Both the position numbers and the translations under genes were made by a program. Under the pieces are notes generated by a model, which saw nothing but the letters and a program-made list of their open reading frames with translations, was not told the origin of the DNA and ran no database searches. DNA of 44,546 nt from CSSed11-175R1 sp041685735 (lineage in GTDB: Bacteria; Actinomycetota; Nitriliruptoria; Nitriliruptorales; Nitriliruptoraceae): positions 1-44,546 of the forward strand of contig JAWLFE010000023.1 of NCBI GenBank assembly GCA_041685735.1, read 5' to 3'. Numbering within the stretch: position 1 is the stretch's first letter; each line of letters begins with the position of its first letter. Positions 8,093 through 16,211 of the stretch are shown piece after piece.

Positions 8093-11000
8093 TGAAGTAC
8101 TTCGCCTCCGGGTGGTGCACGACGATCGCGGAGGTGGACTGTTCGGGGTGGAGCATGAACTCGTCGGTGAGTTCCACGCCGATCTGGGCCGGGTCGATCA
8201 GGGTGAACAGCTTCTCCTGATCCTCGAGGTCCGGGCAGGCGGCGTACCCGAACGAGTACCGCGAGCCGCGGTAGCCCTGACGGAACCAGTCCTTGACGGT
8301 GGGTCCGTCGTCGGCCACGACCCCCAGTTCCTGGCGGATCCGCCGGTGCCACAGCTCGGCCAGCGCCTCGGCCATCTCGACGCCGAAGCCGTGGGCGAAC
8401 AGGTAGTCCTGGTAGCGGTCCTCGTCGAACAGTCCCTGGGCGACCTCGCTGATCCGTCGACCCATCGTCACGACCTGGACGCCCAGCACATCCACCTCGC
8501 CGCTGTCGATCGGGCGGAAGAAGTCGGAGATGCACAGGAAGCGGCCGCGGTCCTGCCGGGGGAAGCTGAAGCGGACCAGCTCCCGCTCGAGCGGCGCGTC
8601 CGGGTCCCAGACCACCAGGTCGTCGCCGTCGCCGCTCGCGGGGTAGTAGCCGTAGACCACCTCGGGGGTCACGACCTTCTCGGCCTTGGCACGCGACAGC
8701 CAGTCGCGCAGCACCGGCTGGGCCTTCGATTCCAGCAGCTGCGCGTAGCCATCCGGATCGAGGTCGCCGGGGGTGAACCCCCACTGGTTACGGAACAGCG
8801 CCACCTCGTTGAGCAACGGCGCGACCTCGTCCAACGGGATGCCGCGGACCACCCGTTGACCCCAGAACGGCGGGGTCGGCACGTCGACGTCGGTGGCCAC
8901 CGCGGACCTCGGGCGACCGGCGGCGTCACGGACCGGTGGCTCCTCGACCTCGCGCGTGACCTTCGGCTTGCGCCGGGGCTTGTGGGCCGCCAGGTCGTCG
9001 GGAACGGTCTGCCCTTCGACGCGGGCCTTCAGCACGGCCTCCAGGACCCGCAGCCCCTCGAACGCGTCCTTGCAGTAGAAGACGTCGCCCTCGTACATCG
9101 ACCGCAGATCGTCCTCGACGTACCCGCGCGTCAGCGCCGCGCCGCCGAGCAGGACCGGCAGGTGCCCGAGCCCGCGGGCGTTCATCTCCTGCAGGTTCTC
9201 CTTCATGATCACGGTCGACTTCACGAGCAGGCCGGACATGCCGATCGCGTCCGCACCGTGTTCCTCGGCCGCGGCCAGGATCGTGTCGATCGGCTGCTTG
9301 ATGCCGAGGTTGATGACATCGAAGCCGTTGTTGCGCAGGATGATGTCGACCAGGTTCTTGCCGATGTCGTGCACGTCGCCCTTGACCGTGGCGACCACGA
9401 ACGTGCCCTTGGACGACGACGAACCCTCGCCCGATTCCTCGATGTGGGGTTCGAGGTAGGCGACGGCGGTCTTCATCGCCTCCGCCGACTGCAGCACGAA
9501 CGGCAGCTGCATCTGCCCGGATGCGAACAGCTCGCCGACCGTGGCCATGCCCTTCAGCAGGAACTGGTTGATGATCGCGAGCGGGGGGTGCGACCCCAGG
9601 GCTTCGTCGAGGTCGGTGTCGATGCCGTCCTTGTCCCCGTCGACGATGCGCTGCTCCAGCCGTTCCTCGACCGGCAGCGCGGCGCGGTCCTCGGTCGACA
9701 GCTTGCTCTCGGTCGCACCTTCGAACAGGGCCATCAGCCGGTGCAGCGGGTCGTAGTCGTCCGGTGCCTCGCCGTTCATGCCGGTCGGCCCGCGGCGGTC
9801 GTGGATCAGGTCGGTGGCGACCTGCACGTGCTCGTCGGGGATGCGGTGCAGCGGCAGGATCTTGCCCGGGTGCACGATCGCGGAGTCCAGGCCGCGGTCC
9901 ATCGCCTCCTTGAGGAACACGGAGTTCAGGACCTGGCGTGCCGCGGCGGACAGGCCGAAGGACACGTTCGACACGCCGAGCGTGGTGGCGCAGCCGGGGA
10001 TGGCCTGCTTGACCCGCTCGATCGCCTCCAGGGTCTGTGCCGCGTCGCCCCGCAGGTCCTCCTGCCCGGAGCCCAGCGGGAAGGTCAGGCAGTCGAAGAT
10101 CAGGTCGTGGGCCTCGAGTCCGTACTCGTCGATGGCGATCCGCGCGACCCGCTCACAGACCTCGACCTTCCAGTCCGCGGTCCGGGCCTGGCCCTCCTCG
10201 TCGATCGCGAGCACGACCACGGCAGCGCCATAGCGCTTGGCCAGCGGCAGGAGCACATCGGCCTTGACGCGGCCATCCTCGAGGTTGACCGAGTTGATGA
10301 CCGCGCGGCCACCCAGCCGCAGCAGGGCGGTCTCGATGACGTCGATCTGGGTCGAGTCGATCACCAGCGGCAGGGTCGACTGGGTCGCGAACCGGTCGAC
10401 GATCTGGATCACGTCAGGCACACCCTCGCGCCCGACGTAATCGACACAGATGTCCAGGACGTGCGCGCCCTCGCGGGTCTGGGACCGGGCCAGTTGCAGC
10501 GCGCCGTCCCAGTCCTCGTCGAGCAGCAGTTGCTTGAACGCGCGCGAACCGTTGGCGTTGGCGCGCTCGCCGATCGCCAGGAACGCGGTGTCCTGCTGGA
10601 TCGGCACGGCCGAGTACAGCGAGGCCAGGCTCGGCCGCCATTCGACCGTGATGACCTCCCGGTCGTCATCTGCATCGAGGTGGTCCGGATCGGTCAGGGC
10701 GCCGGCCGCGCCGACACGGACCGACCCCGGTCGGTCGACCGCACGTGGCGTCGGCACCAGGCCCTCGACCGCCTCGACGACGGCGGCCAGGTGCTCCGGC
10801 GTCGTCCCGCAGCACCCGCCGACGATCGCGACCCCCATCTCGGTGACGAACTCGCGCTGGGCCTCTCCCAGTCCGGCAGGCTCCAGGGGGTAGATCGTCG
10901 CGTCATCCTCGAGGTAGGGGATGCCCGCGTTCGGGATGACGCTCATCGGCAGGCGCGATTGGCGCGACAGCGTGCGGACGTGCTCGCGCATGTCCTGCGG

Positions 11001-11741
11001 GCCGGTGGCGCAGTTCATGCCGAGGATGTCGATCGACAGCGGATCCAGCGCCGCGATCGCTGCCAGGGGCTCGGTCCCCAGGAGCATCGTGTTGATGTCC
11101 TTCTCGACCGTGAACTGCACCATCAGCGGCACACGCTCCCCGCGTTCGACGAAGACATCGTTGGCGGCGGCGACGGCGGCCTTGATCTGCAGCAGGTCGA
11201 AGCACGTCTCCACGAGGATGACGTCGCTGCCGCCGTCCAGCAGGCCGCGGACCTGCCGCCGGTAGCCCTCCTCCATGAAGGGGACGTCGATGAAGTCCTT
11301 GGCCGTCGACGGATCCTTGCCGAGCGACAGGGTCGGCGACCTCGTGCCCGGTCCGATCGAGCCGATGACCCAGCGCGGATCGCCGGGGGTGGCGAACGCA
11401 TCGGCGGCCGCGCGGGCGATCTCGGACGCGCGCCGGTTGAGGTTCTCGGTCTCATCGCCCAACCCGTACTCGTCGAGCACCCAGGGCGCCCCGCCGAACG
11501 TGTCGGTCTGCACCGCGTGCACACCGACCTCGAGGAAGCTGCGGTGGATCCGGTCGATCACGTCCGGGCGGGTCGTGACCACCACCTCGTTGCAGCCGTC
11601 CAGGTCATCGCTGCCGAAGTCAGCCGTCGTCAGTCCGGCGTTCTGCAGCGAGGTGCCCATCCCGCCGTCGAACACGATCACGCGGTCGCGCAGCGCCGCG
11701 AGCAGGGGATGGGCATCGATCGGGGGCAACATCGAGGTCAT
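8082..11741 (-). CDS. metH: Cobalamin-dependent methionine synthase
   Basis: The 1219-residue product has the complete MetH layout. The homocysteine-binding barrel has its zinc cysteines in GMNC (about residue 241) and GGCCGTT (about 309-310). The pterin-binding domain (ERANANGSRAF) comes next, then the B12 cap. The cobalamin domain carries the DVHDIG motif with the lower-ligand His (about 789), and a full SAM-dependent reactivation domain ends the protein (YRGSRYSFGYAACP). It transfers the methyl group of methyltetrahydrofolate to homocysteine. I chose the ATG at 11741; another ATG lies three codons in. No ribosome site precedes it, but a TACCCT -10-like box ends six bases before it, which suggests a leaderless mRNA. 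No cobalamin or SAM riboswitch is present upstream. The flavin reductase gene overlaps its 3' end. Confidence 0.97.
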   Translation of the reverse strand: MTSMLPPIDAHPLLAALRDRVIVFDGGMGTSLQNAGLTTADFGSDDLDGCNEVVVTTRPDVIDRIHRSFLEVGVHAVQTDTFGGAPWVLDEYGLGDETENLNRRASEIARAAADAFATPGDPRWVIGSIGPGTRSPTLSLGKDPSTAKDFIDVPFMEEGYRRQVRGLLDGGSDVILVETCFDLLQIKAAVAAANDVFVERGERVPLMVQFTVEKDINTMLLGTEPLAAIAALDPLSIDILGMNCATGPQDMREHVRTLSRQSRLPMSVIPNAGIPYLEDDATIYPLEPAGLGEAQREFVTEMGVAIVGGCCGTTPEHLAAVVEAVEGLVPTPRAVDRPGSVRVGAAGALTDPDHLDADDDREVITVEWRPSLASLYSAVPIQQDTAFLAIGERANANGSRAFKQLLLDEDWDGALQLARSQTREGAHVLDICVDYVGREGVPDVIQIVDRFATQSTLPLVIDSTQIDVIETALLRLGGRAVINSVNLEDGRVKADVLLPLAKRYGAAVVVLAIDEEGQARTADWKVEVCERVARIAIDEYGLEAHDLIFDCLTFPLGSGQEDLRGDAAQTLEAIERVKQAIPGCATTLGVSNVSFGLSAAARQVLNSVFLKEAMDRGLDSAIVHPGKILPLHRIPDEHVQVATDLIHDRRGPTGMNGEAPDDYDPLHRLMALFEGATESKLSTEDRAALPVEERLEQRIVDGDKDGIDTDLDEALGSHPPLAIINQFLLKGMATVGELFASGQMQLPFVLQSAEAMKTAVAYLEPHIEESGEGSSSSKGTFVVATVKGDVHDIGKNLVDIILRNNGFDVINLGIKQPIDTILAAAEEHGADAIGMSGLLVKSTVIMKENLQEMNARGLGHLPVLLGGAALTRGYVEDDLRSMYEGDVFYCKDAFEGLRVLEAVLKARVEGQTVPDDLAAHKPRRKPKVTREVEEPPVRDAAGRPRSAVATDVDVPTPPFWGQRVVRGIPLDEVAPLLNEVALFRNQWGFTPGDLDPDGYAQLLESKAQPVLRDWLSRAKAEKVVTPEVVYGYYPASGDGDDLVVWDPDAPLERELVRFSFPRQDRGRFLCISDFFRPIDSGEVDVLGVQVVTMGRRISEVAQGLFDEDRYQDYLFAHGFGVEMAEALAELWHRRIRQELGVVADDGPTVKDWFRQGYRGSRYSFGYAACPDLEDQEKLFTLIDPAQIGVELTDEFMLHPEQSTSAIVVHHPEAKYFNAR

Positions 11742-11747
11742 GCGCCG

Positions 11748-11753
11748 AGGGTA
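11748..11753 (-). promoter_or_regulatory. -10 box for a probable leaderless metH transcript
   Basis: TACCCT on the minus strand ends six bases before the chosen metH ATG. Transcription starting about seven bases downstream would begin at the start codon. No clear -35 hexamer is seen. Inferred from spacing and the lack of a ribosome site. Confidence 0.45.
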
Positions 11754-11808
11754 GACCCTCCGTCGTGCGGCGATCACCGTCGGGTTCGCGCCACAGGCAC
11801 CGGCGCGC

Positions 11809-11814
11809 GATACT
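11809..11814 (+). promoter_or_regulatory. -10 box for a probable leaderless transcript of the small gene before purM
   Basis: GATACT ends seven bases before the ATG at 11822, and TTCGCG lies 18 bases upstream as a weak -35. There is no purine-rich ribosome site. The spacing again fits a leaderless mRNA, divergent from metH. Confidence 0.45.
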
Positions 11815-11821
11815 CCGCGCC

Positions 11822-12250
11822 ATGTTCCGTCGCAAGCCAGACCTGCCCCCCGACCTCCATGCCGCCTGGTGGTCGTTCGTCGACTGCGCCGAGGTGATCG
11901 AGGCCGGCCGGCGGGTCCTGCTGGGCACGCTGCCGACCGGTCGTGTGGAGCCCGCGCCGATCGGGATGGGGACCGACGCGGTCCGCCGATCGATCGCCGA
12001 CGCCCGCGCCTGGATGCCCGACTGGCGCCTCGACGAGTTGGAGCACGACTGGCAGCAGTGCCTCGACGCACTGGATGCTGCCGAGACGGCCCTCGATGAG
12101 GTCGATCAGGTCGCGGCGACGACCGATGAGCTCGAGGAACTGCTCACGATCCTGCAGGACGTGATCGATCCGCTGGACACCTTCGCGGATGCCGAACGTG
12201 AGTGGCGACGACGGTGGCGCCCACCGAAGGAGCGCATCGATGTCGGATGA
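11822..12250 (+). CDS. Hypothetical protein, mostly helical, upstream of purM
   Basis: A 142-residue protein without a family I recognise. It starts with a basic MFRRKPDLPPDLH, is rich in Trp (HAAWWSF, DWRLDELEHDWQQ) and then runs into a long amphipathic, acidic helix with a regular pattern of Leu, Asp and Glu (about 80-130). No signal peptide or membrane segment is visible, so a cytoplasmic helical bundle or coiled coil is likely. The gene overlaps the start of purM by 11 bases, so the two are translationally coupled. The ATG at 11822 was preferred because a -10-like box lies immediately upstream. No function is proposed. Confidence 0.72.
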   Translation: MFRRKPDLPPDLHAAWWSFVDCAEVIEAGRRVLLGTLPTGRVEPAPIGMGTDAVRRSIADARAWMPDWRLDELEHDWQQCLDALDAAETALDEVDQVAATTDELEELLTILQDVIDPLDTFADAEREWRRRWRPPKERIDVG

Positions 12251-13301
12251 CCCCTCGACGCCGGATGCCCCGCTGCGTTACGCCGATGCGGGGGTGGACC
12301 TGGAGGCTGCGGACCGCAGTGTCGATCTGCTCGGGGATGTCCTCGCGCGGGCGTCGCGGCCCGAGGTCCTCGGTGGGATCGGCGGCTTCGGTGGCCTGTT
12401 CGCGCTCGACGTCGACCGCTACGAGGCACCCGTCCTCGTCAGCTCGACCGACGGGGTCGGCACGAAGGTCGACCTCGCCCGGCAGCTCGGGATCCTGGAC
12501 ACGGTCGGGCAGGACCTGGTCGCCATGGTCGTCGACGACCTGGTCGTGACCGGCGCCGAACCGCTGTTCTTCAACGACTACGTCTCCGTGGGGCGCCTGG
12601 ACCCCGACCGCGTCGCCGACCTCGTGCGTGGGATCGCGGAAGGGTGTGCGGTGGCGGGCTGCGCCCTGGTCGGGGGCGAGACCGCCGAGCACCCGGGGTT
12701 GCTCGGTGACGACGAGTTCGACCTGGCCGGCTTCGGTGTCGGCGTCGTCGAGCGGGATGACATCCTCGGTCCGGATCGGGTCGTCGCCGGCGACGTGCTG
12801 GTGGCGATGGCCTCGTCCGGACCGCACAGCAACGGCTACAGCCTGATCCGCCGGATCGTCGACGGGATGGATCTGGCGCAGCCCCACGGACTGGACCGCA
12901 GCCTCGGGCAGGAGCTCCTCGAGCCGACCCGCATCTACGCCACCGACTGCCTCGCGCTGCTCGACACGGCCGAGGTGCACGCCCTGTGCCACATCACCGG
13001 AGGTGGTCTGCCGGGCAACCTGCCGCGTGTGCTGCCCGACGGGCTGCGGGTCACGGTCGATGTGACCACGTGGTCCTGGCCGCCGATCTTCACCTGGTTG
13101 CAGGAGCGGGGCCCGGTGGCCACCGACGAGATGTGGCGCACCTTCAACTGTGGGGTCGGCATGGTCGCGGTGCTCCCTGCGTCACAGTGTGACGGCGCCA
13201 TCCGCACCCTCGAGCAGCGCGGTGTCGACGCCTGGCGGTTCGGGGAGGTCGTCGCGCTCGACGATGGCGCGGCCGACCGGGTGAGGTTCGTCGGCGCCTG
13301 A
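12240..13301 (+). CDS. purM: Phosphoribosylformylglycinamidine cyclo-ligase (AIR synthetase)
   Basis: The 353-residue product is a full-length PurM. It closes formylglycinamidine ribonucleotide to aminoimidazole ribonucleotide with ATP, the fifth step of purine synthesis. The YADAGVDLEAAD opening, the SSTDGVGTKV nucleotide loop, DDLVVTGAEPLFFNDY, GCALVGGETAEHPG and the ITGGGLPGNLPRVLP motif are all present in order. The start is the ATG at 12240, with a good GAAGGAG about seven bases upstream that lies inside the preceding gene. No other purine gene is beside it, so here it is separated from purF/purL. It converges with the Leu/Val-type dehydrogenase gene, leaving 10 bases. Confidence 0.96.
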   Translation: MSDDPSTPDAPLRYADAGVDLEAADRSVDLLGDVLARASRPEVLGGIGGFGGLFALDVDRYEAPVLVSSTDGVGTKVDLARQLGILDTVGQDLVAMVVDDLVVTGAEPLFFNDYVSVGRLDPDRVADLVRGIAEGCAVAGCALVGGETAEHPGLLGDDEFDLAGFGVGVVERDDILGPDRVVAGDVLVAMASSGPHSNGYSLIRRIVDGMDLAQPHGLDRSLGQELLEPTRIYATDCLALLDTAEVHALCHITGGGLPGNLPRVLPDGLRVTVDVTTWSWPPIFTWLQERGPVATDEMWRTFNCGVGMVAVLPASQCDGAIRTLEQRGVDAWRFGEVVALDDGAADRVRFVGA

Positions 13302-13311
13302 CCCCGCCGGA

Positions 13312-14385
13312 TCAGGGCAGCCAGAAGCTCCGCAGGCCCCCGACCGCCGCGATGCGCTGCTGCGCGACCCGCACCGCGGCCGCGTCGGTCGTGATCCCGT
13401 CCGCACGGGATACCTCGATGATGTTGCGCAGGGTGTCCGGGATCGCGCTGGCGCGCCGCCGGGCACGGGCCGGTGAGTGCCCCTGGGGATGTAGTTCATC
13501 CGCGACGCTGATCACGCCGCCGGAGTTCACGACGAAGTCCGGCGCGTAGAGGATGCCGGCGTCGTGCAACCGGTCGGCGTCCTCCGGGGTGGCGAGTTGG
13601 TTGTTGGCGCCGCCACAGACCGCGACCGCCTGCAGGTCGGGGATGCTGCGTTCGTTGAGCACGCCGCCGAGCGCGTTCGGTGAGACGATGTCGGCGTCCA
13701 CCTCCAGGATGTCGTCGACCGGAACGACCTCGACCCCGCGCAGATCGCTGACACGCGCGACGGCCTCCGCCGACACGTCGGCCACCGTCACCTTCGCGCC
13801 GTCCTCGAGGAGGTGGCCGACCAGGCGGGACCCCACCTTGCCGAGCCCCTGGACCGCGATGTGCCGCCCCGCCAGCGAGGCCGTGCCCAAGGCCGCCTCG
13901 GCCGTCGCCTGGAGGCCCAAGTACAGGCCGTACGCGGTCAGCACGCCCGAATCGCCGGAGCCACCCTCGGCCTCGTCGGCACCCGTCACCCAGCGGGTCT
14001 CACGGTTGATCAGCGCCATGTCGGCGGGGGTCGTCCCGATGTCGCACGCGGCGGTGTAGCGCCCGCCGAGGCTCTGGATCACCCGTCCGTAGGCCCGCAG
14101 CAGGGCCTCGCTGCGAACCTCGGCCGGGTCACCGATGATCACGGCCTTGCCACCGCCGTGGTCGATGCCCGCGCACGCGCTCTTGAGCGTCATCGCCTGC
14201 GACAGGCGCAGGACATCGGTGAGCGCGTCGTCCTCGGAGGCGTACGGCCGGAACCGCGTGCCCCCCAACGACGGCCCGAGCCGCGTCGAATGGATCGCGA
14301 TGATGCAGGTCAGACCGACCTCGTCGTCACGTGCGAACACGACCTGCTCATGGCCATCGAACCGGGCGAAGGGTGCCGCCACCAC
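13312..14385 (-). CDS. Leucine/valine-type amino acid dehydrogenase (Glu/Leu/Phe/Val family)
   Basis: The 357-residue product is the size of leucine and valine dehydrogenases, not the roughly 450 residues of glutamate dehydrogenases. Lys68 (MTLKSACAGID) and Lys80 (GGGKAVI) sit exactly where the catalytic lysines of leucine dehydrogenases are. The NAD-binding GLGKVGSRLV lies at about 181. The enzyme would oxidatively deaminate branched-chain amino acids to 2-oxo acids. Substrate choice between Leu, Val and Phe cannot be read from the sequence. The start is a GTG with GGGAGG five bases upstream. A 7+7 inverted repeat at 14410-14434 lies 25 bases before the start and may be an operator. It diverges from the DUF3263 gene. 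Confidence 0.9.
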   Translation of the reverse strand: MVAAPFARFDGHEQVVFARDDEVGLTCIIAIHSTRLGPSLGGTRFRPYASEDDALTDVLRLSQAMTLKSACAGIDHGGGKAVIIGDPAEVRSEALLRAYGRVIQSLGGRYTAACDIGTTPADMALINRETRWVTGADEAEGGSGDSGVLTAYGLYLGLQATAEAALGTASLAGRHIAVQGLGKVGSRLVGHLLEDGAKVTVADVSAEAVARVSDLRGVEVVPVDDILEVDADIVSPNALGGVLNERSIPDLQAVAVCGGANNQLATPEDADRLHDAGILYAPDFVVNSGGVISVADELHPQGHSPARARRRASAIPDTLRNIIEVSRADGITTDAAAVRVAQQRIAAVGGLRSFWLP

Positions 14386-14409
14386 GTGTGCCTCCCAACC
14401 GGCATCCGG

Positions 14410-14434
14410 GTCTCGATCCCGCGGAGGTCGAGAC
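14410..14434. promoter_or_regulatory. Inverted repeat upstream of the Leu/Val-type dehydrogenase gene
   Basis: GTCTCGA (14410-14416) and TCGAGAC (14428-14434) form perfect 7-bp arms around 11 bases. The element lies in the divergent intergenic region, 25 bp from the dehydrogenase start and 123 bp from the DUF3263 start. It could be a dimeric repressor operator or a hairpin in the 5' leader. Confidence 0.5.
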
Positions 14435-14556
14435 TAATGGGTCCACCCGGGGCGCGGACGCCGGCCGACCTCGTTGCGGTGGCCGGACGGTCACTCCGGC
14501 GTAGTTGCACGGATGTGGTTCGTCTGCGAGGCTTGTCGTCGAGCAGGAGAGCAGCG

Positions 14557-14904
14557 ATGTCCCTCACGGAGAACCTCACCCCGAACGCCGCACCCGGCCC
14601 CGACGCATCCGTCGATGCACCGGTCGACGTGGCGACCGCGGAGCCGCAGGCCGAGCTCGACGAGCGGTCACGTCGCATCCTCGACTTCGAACGCGAGTGG
14701 TGGAAGTACGCGGGCGCCAAGGAACAGGCCGTCCGCGAACGGTTCGACGTCTCGCCGACCCGCTACTACCAGCTGCTCAACCGCGTCATCGACGATGAGG
14801 TCGCGCTCGCCCACGACCCCATGCTGGTCAAGCGGCTCCGCCGCCTCCGAGCCTCCCGTCAGCGGCAGCGTGCCGCCAAGCGGCTGGGCGCCGACGCGCG
14901 CTGA
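14557..14904 (+). CDS. DUF3263 protein, actinobacterial small HTH-like protein
   Basis: A 115-residue protein. Residues 35-90 (SRRILDFEREWWKYAGAKE, then RERFDVSPTRYYQLLNRVID) match DUF3263, a family I know only from actinobacteria. The middle part looks like a helix-turn-helix (EQAVRERFDVSPTRYYQLL). The end is very basic (about residues 88-115, rich in Arg and Lys), so nucleic-acid binding is likely. The first 35 residues are Ala/Pro rich and probably disordered. The start has AGGAGA about seven bases upstream. The gene is followed after six bases by a LytR_C-domain membrane protein, a conserved pair in actinobacteria. The biological role is unknown. Confidence 0.88.
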   Translation: MSLTENLTPNAAPGPDASVDAPVDVATAEPQAELDERSRRILDFEREWWKYAGAKEQAVRERFDVSPTRYYQLLNRVIDDEVALAHDPMLVKRLRRLRASRQRQRAAKRLGADAR

Positions 14905-14910
14905 GCGGTC

Positions 14911-15621
14911 GTGGCTGACGCGGAGCACACCCCACCTCAGGACCCGAGCTTCCGGCGCTCCGTCCTCCGCAACCTCGCGGGAGCGGTGGGACTGGTCGTG
15001 CTCGTCGCCGGCATCTTCGGGGTGCTCGGTCTGATCGGTCGTGAGGACGCGGACGATCCCGACCTTGCGATCGATGACGTCCCGTCCGAGGAGGAGCCGG
15101 CCGACGGGGTTGACGGGGACGTCGATGGGTCCGAACCGGTCGAGGAGCCCGACCCGACCGACGACGCCGGCGACGACGGGGACGCCGACGATCCGGACGC
15201 CGGGGATCCCGATCCTGGCACCGAGGGCGAGCCTGAGGCCGACGAGCCTTCGCCCGACGAGCCGGCGTCCGACCCCGAGGGTGAGGATGCGACGGATGAG
15301 GCAGAGCCCGAACCCGCACCTGACCCGCCGGCGGCGATCGATCCGAGCGGGATCTCGGTGCAGGTCCTGGACGGGTTCCGGACCGACGGTGGCACGGCTG
15401 CGGGCGCGGTCAGCGAACAACTCGAGCAGGCCGGCTACGACATCGTCGCCCGCAACCCCGCGATCGCCTACGAGGTGACCACGGTGCTCTGGACCGACGG
15501 CTTCGAGGCGGAGGCCCGGCAGGTCGCGGCCGAGATCGATGCGGCCGAGGTCCGGGAGCAACCCGGCAACCTGTCGACGGACGTCAACGTGCACGTCGTG
15601 GTCGGCGCCGACCGGGGCTGA
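14911..15621 (+). CDS. Membrane-anchored LytR_C-domain protein
   Basis: The 236-residue product has one transmembrane segment (about residues 21-43, NLAGAVGLVVLVAGIFGVLG). An extremely acidic Asp/Glu/Pro linker follows (about 45-140), then a C-terminal LytR_C domain (about 147-233; GISVQVLDGF, LEQAGYDIVA, ALWTDG-type region, VNVHVVVG). This domain is often attached to LytR-CpsA-Psr cell-wall ligases. Here it stands alone on a long stalk outside the membrane, so a cell-wall role is likely but unproven. The GTG start is six bases after the DUF3263 stop; the two form an operon. It converges with the response regulator gene. Confidence 0.87.
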   Translation: MADAEHTPPQDPSFRRSVLRNLAGAVGLVVLVAGIFGVLGLIGREDADDPDLAIDDVPSEEEPADGVDGDVDGSEPVEEPDPTDDAGDDGDADDPDAGDPDPGTEGEPEADEPSPDEPASDPEGEDATDEAEPEPAPDPPAAIDPSGISVQVLDGFRTDGGTAAGAVSEQLEQAGYDIVARNPAIAYEVTTVLWTDGFEAEARQVAAEIDAAEVREQPGNLSTDVNVHVVVGADRG

Positions 15622-15625
15622 ATAC

Positions 15626-15639
15626 CCCGCCGGAGCGGG
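15626..15639. terminator. Possible bidirectional terminator hairpin
   Basis: CCCGC and GCGGG pair around a CGGA loop in the gap between the convergent LytR_C and response regulator genes. There is no T tract, so it may only be a stabilising or weak terminator hairpin. Confidence 0.35.
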
Positions 15640-16080
15640 TCAGGGGTTCTGCAGGAGCTGCAGCTTCTCCAGGATCATCTGGCGGCGACGCTCTTCGTCG
15701 GCGGCGTCGGTGGCCAGCACATCCTGCAGGACCTGGGAGAGCGCCAGCGGCGAGAAGGGCTTGGTGATGTAGTCCGCAGCGCCTTCCGACCAGCCACGGA
15801 TCTGATCCTGGTCCTGGACCTTGGCCGTGAGCATGACGACCGGGATCGATCGGAGCTCCTCATCGGCCTTGATCGCCTGGAGGACCTGCCACCCGTCCAT
15901 CCGGGGCATCATGACGTCGAGCAGCACGACGTCCGGTCGCTCCGCGCGGACCTGCTCCATCGCCGCTTCGCCATCCGCGGCCTCGATGACCTCGTAGCCC
16001 TCGAACTCCAGGTTGACCCGGCACAACAGCAGGACATCGGGCTCGTCGTCCACGACGAGCACCTTGCGGCTCGCGCTCAT
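15640..16080 (-). CDS. Single-domain response regulator (CheY-like)
   Basis: The 146-residue product is one receiver domain: the acidic pair at Asp11/Asp12, the phosphorylated Asp55 in VVLLDVMMPRMDGW, the Thr of VVMLTAK and the Lys of YITKPFS. After it there is only a short charged helix (ATDAADEERRRQMILEKLQ) and no DNA-binding output domain. It therefore probably acts by protein-protein contact with an unlinked kinase or target. No histidine kinase gene is nearby. The ATG at 16080 has AAGGGG six bases upstream. The frame is open about 50 codons further upstream but without a better start. A TACGGT -10-like box lies at 16178-16183 (minus). Confidence 0.92.
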   Translation of the reverse strand: MSASRKVLVVDDEPDVLLLCRVNLEFEGYEVIEAADGEAAMEQVRAERPDVVLLDVMMPRMDGWQVLQAIKADEELRSIPVVMLTAKVQDQDQIRGWSEGAADYITKPFSPLALSQVLQDVLATDAADEERRRQMILEKLQLLQNP

Positions 16081-16211
16081 GCTCGCCCCTTCTTCAACCA
16101 GCTTGAGGATTCCCAGACGATCCAGGGCGGCCTCCGGGGTGACCGGCGGCCCCGAACGGTCGGTCTTCGGTCGCGCAACCGTACCTTGGTTGTGCATCGG
16201 CGGACACCGGT

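Noticed and set aside
7962..11897. A plus-strand open frame of more than 1300 codons opposite metH
   Set aside because: It is exactly antisense to a clear MetH, its translation is low-complexity Arg/Val/His/Asp, and it has no domain. Long antisense frames are expected at this GC content.
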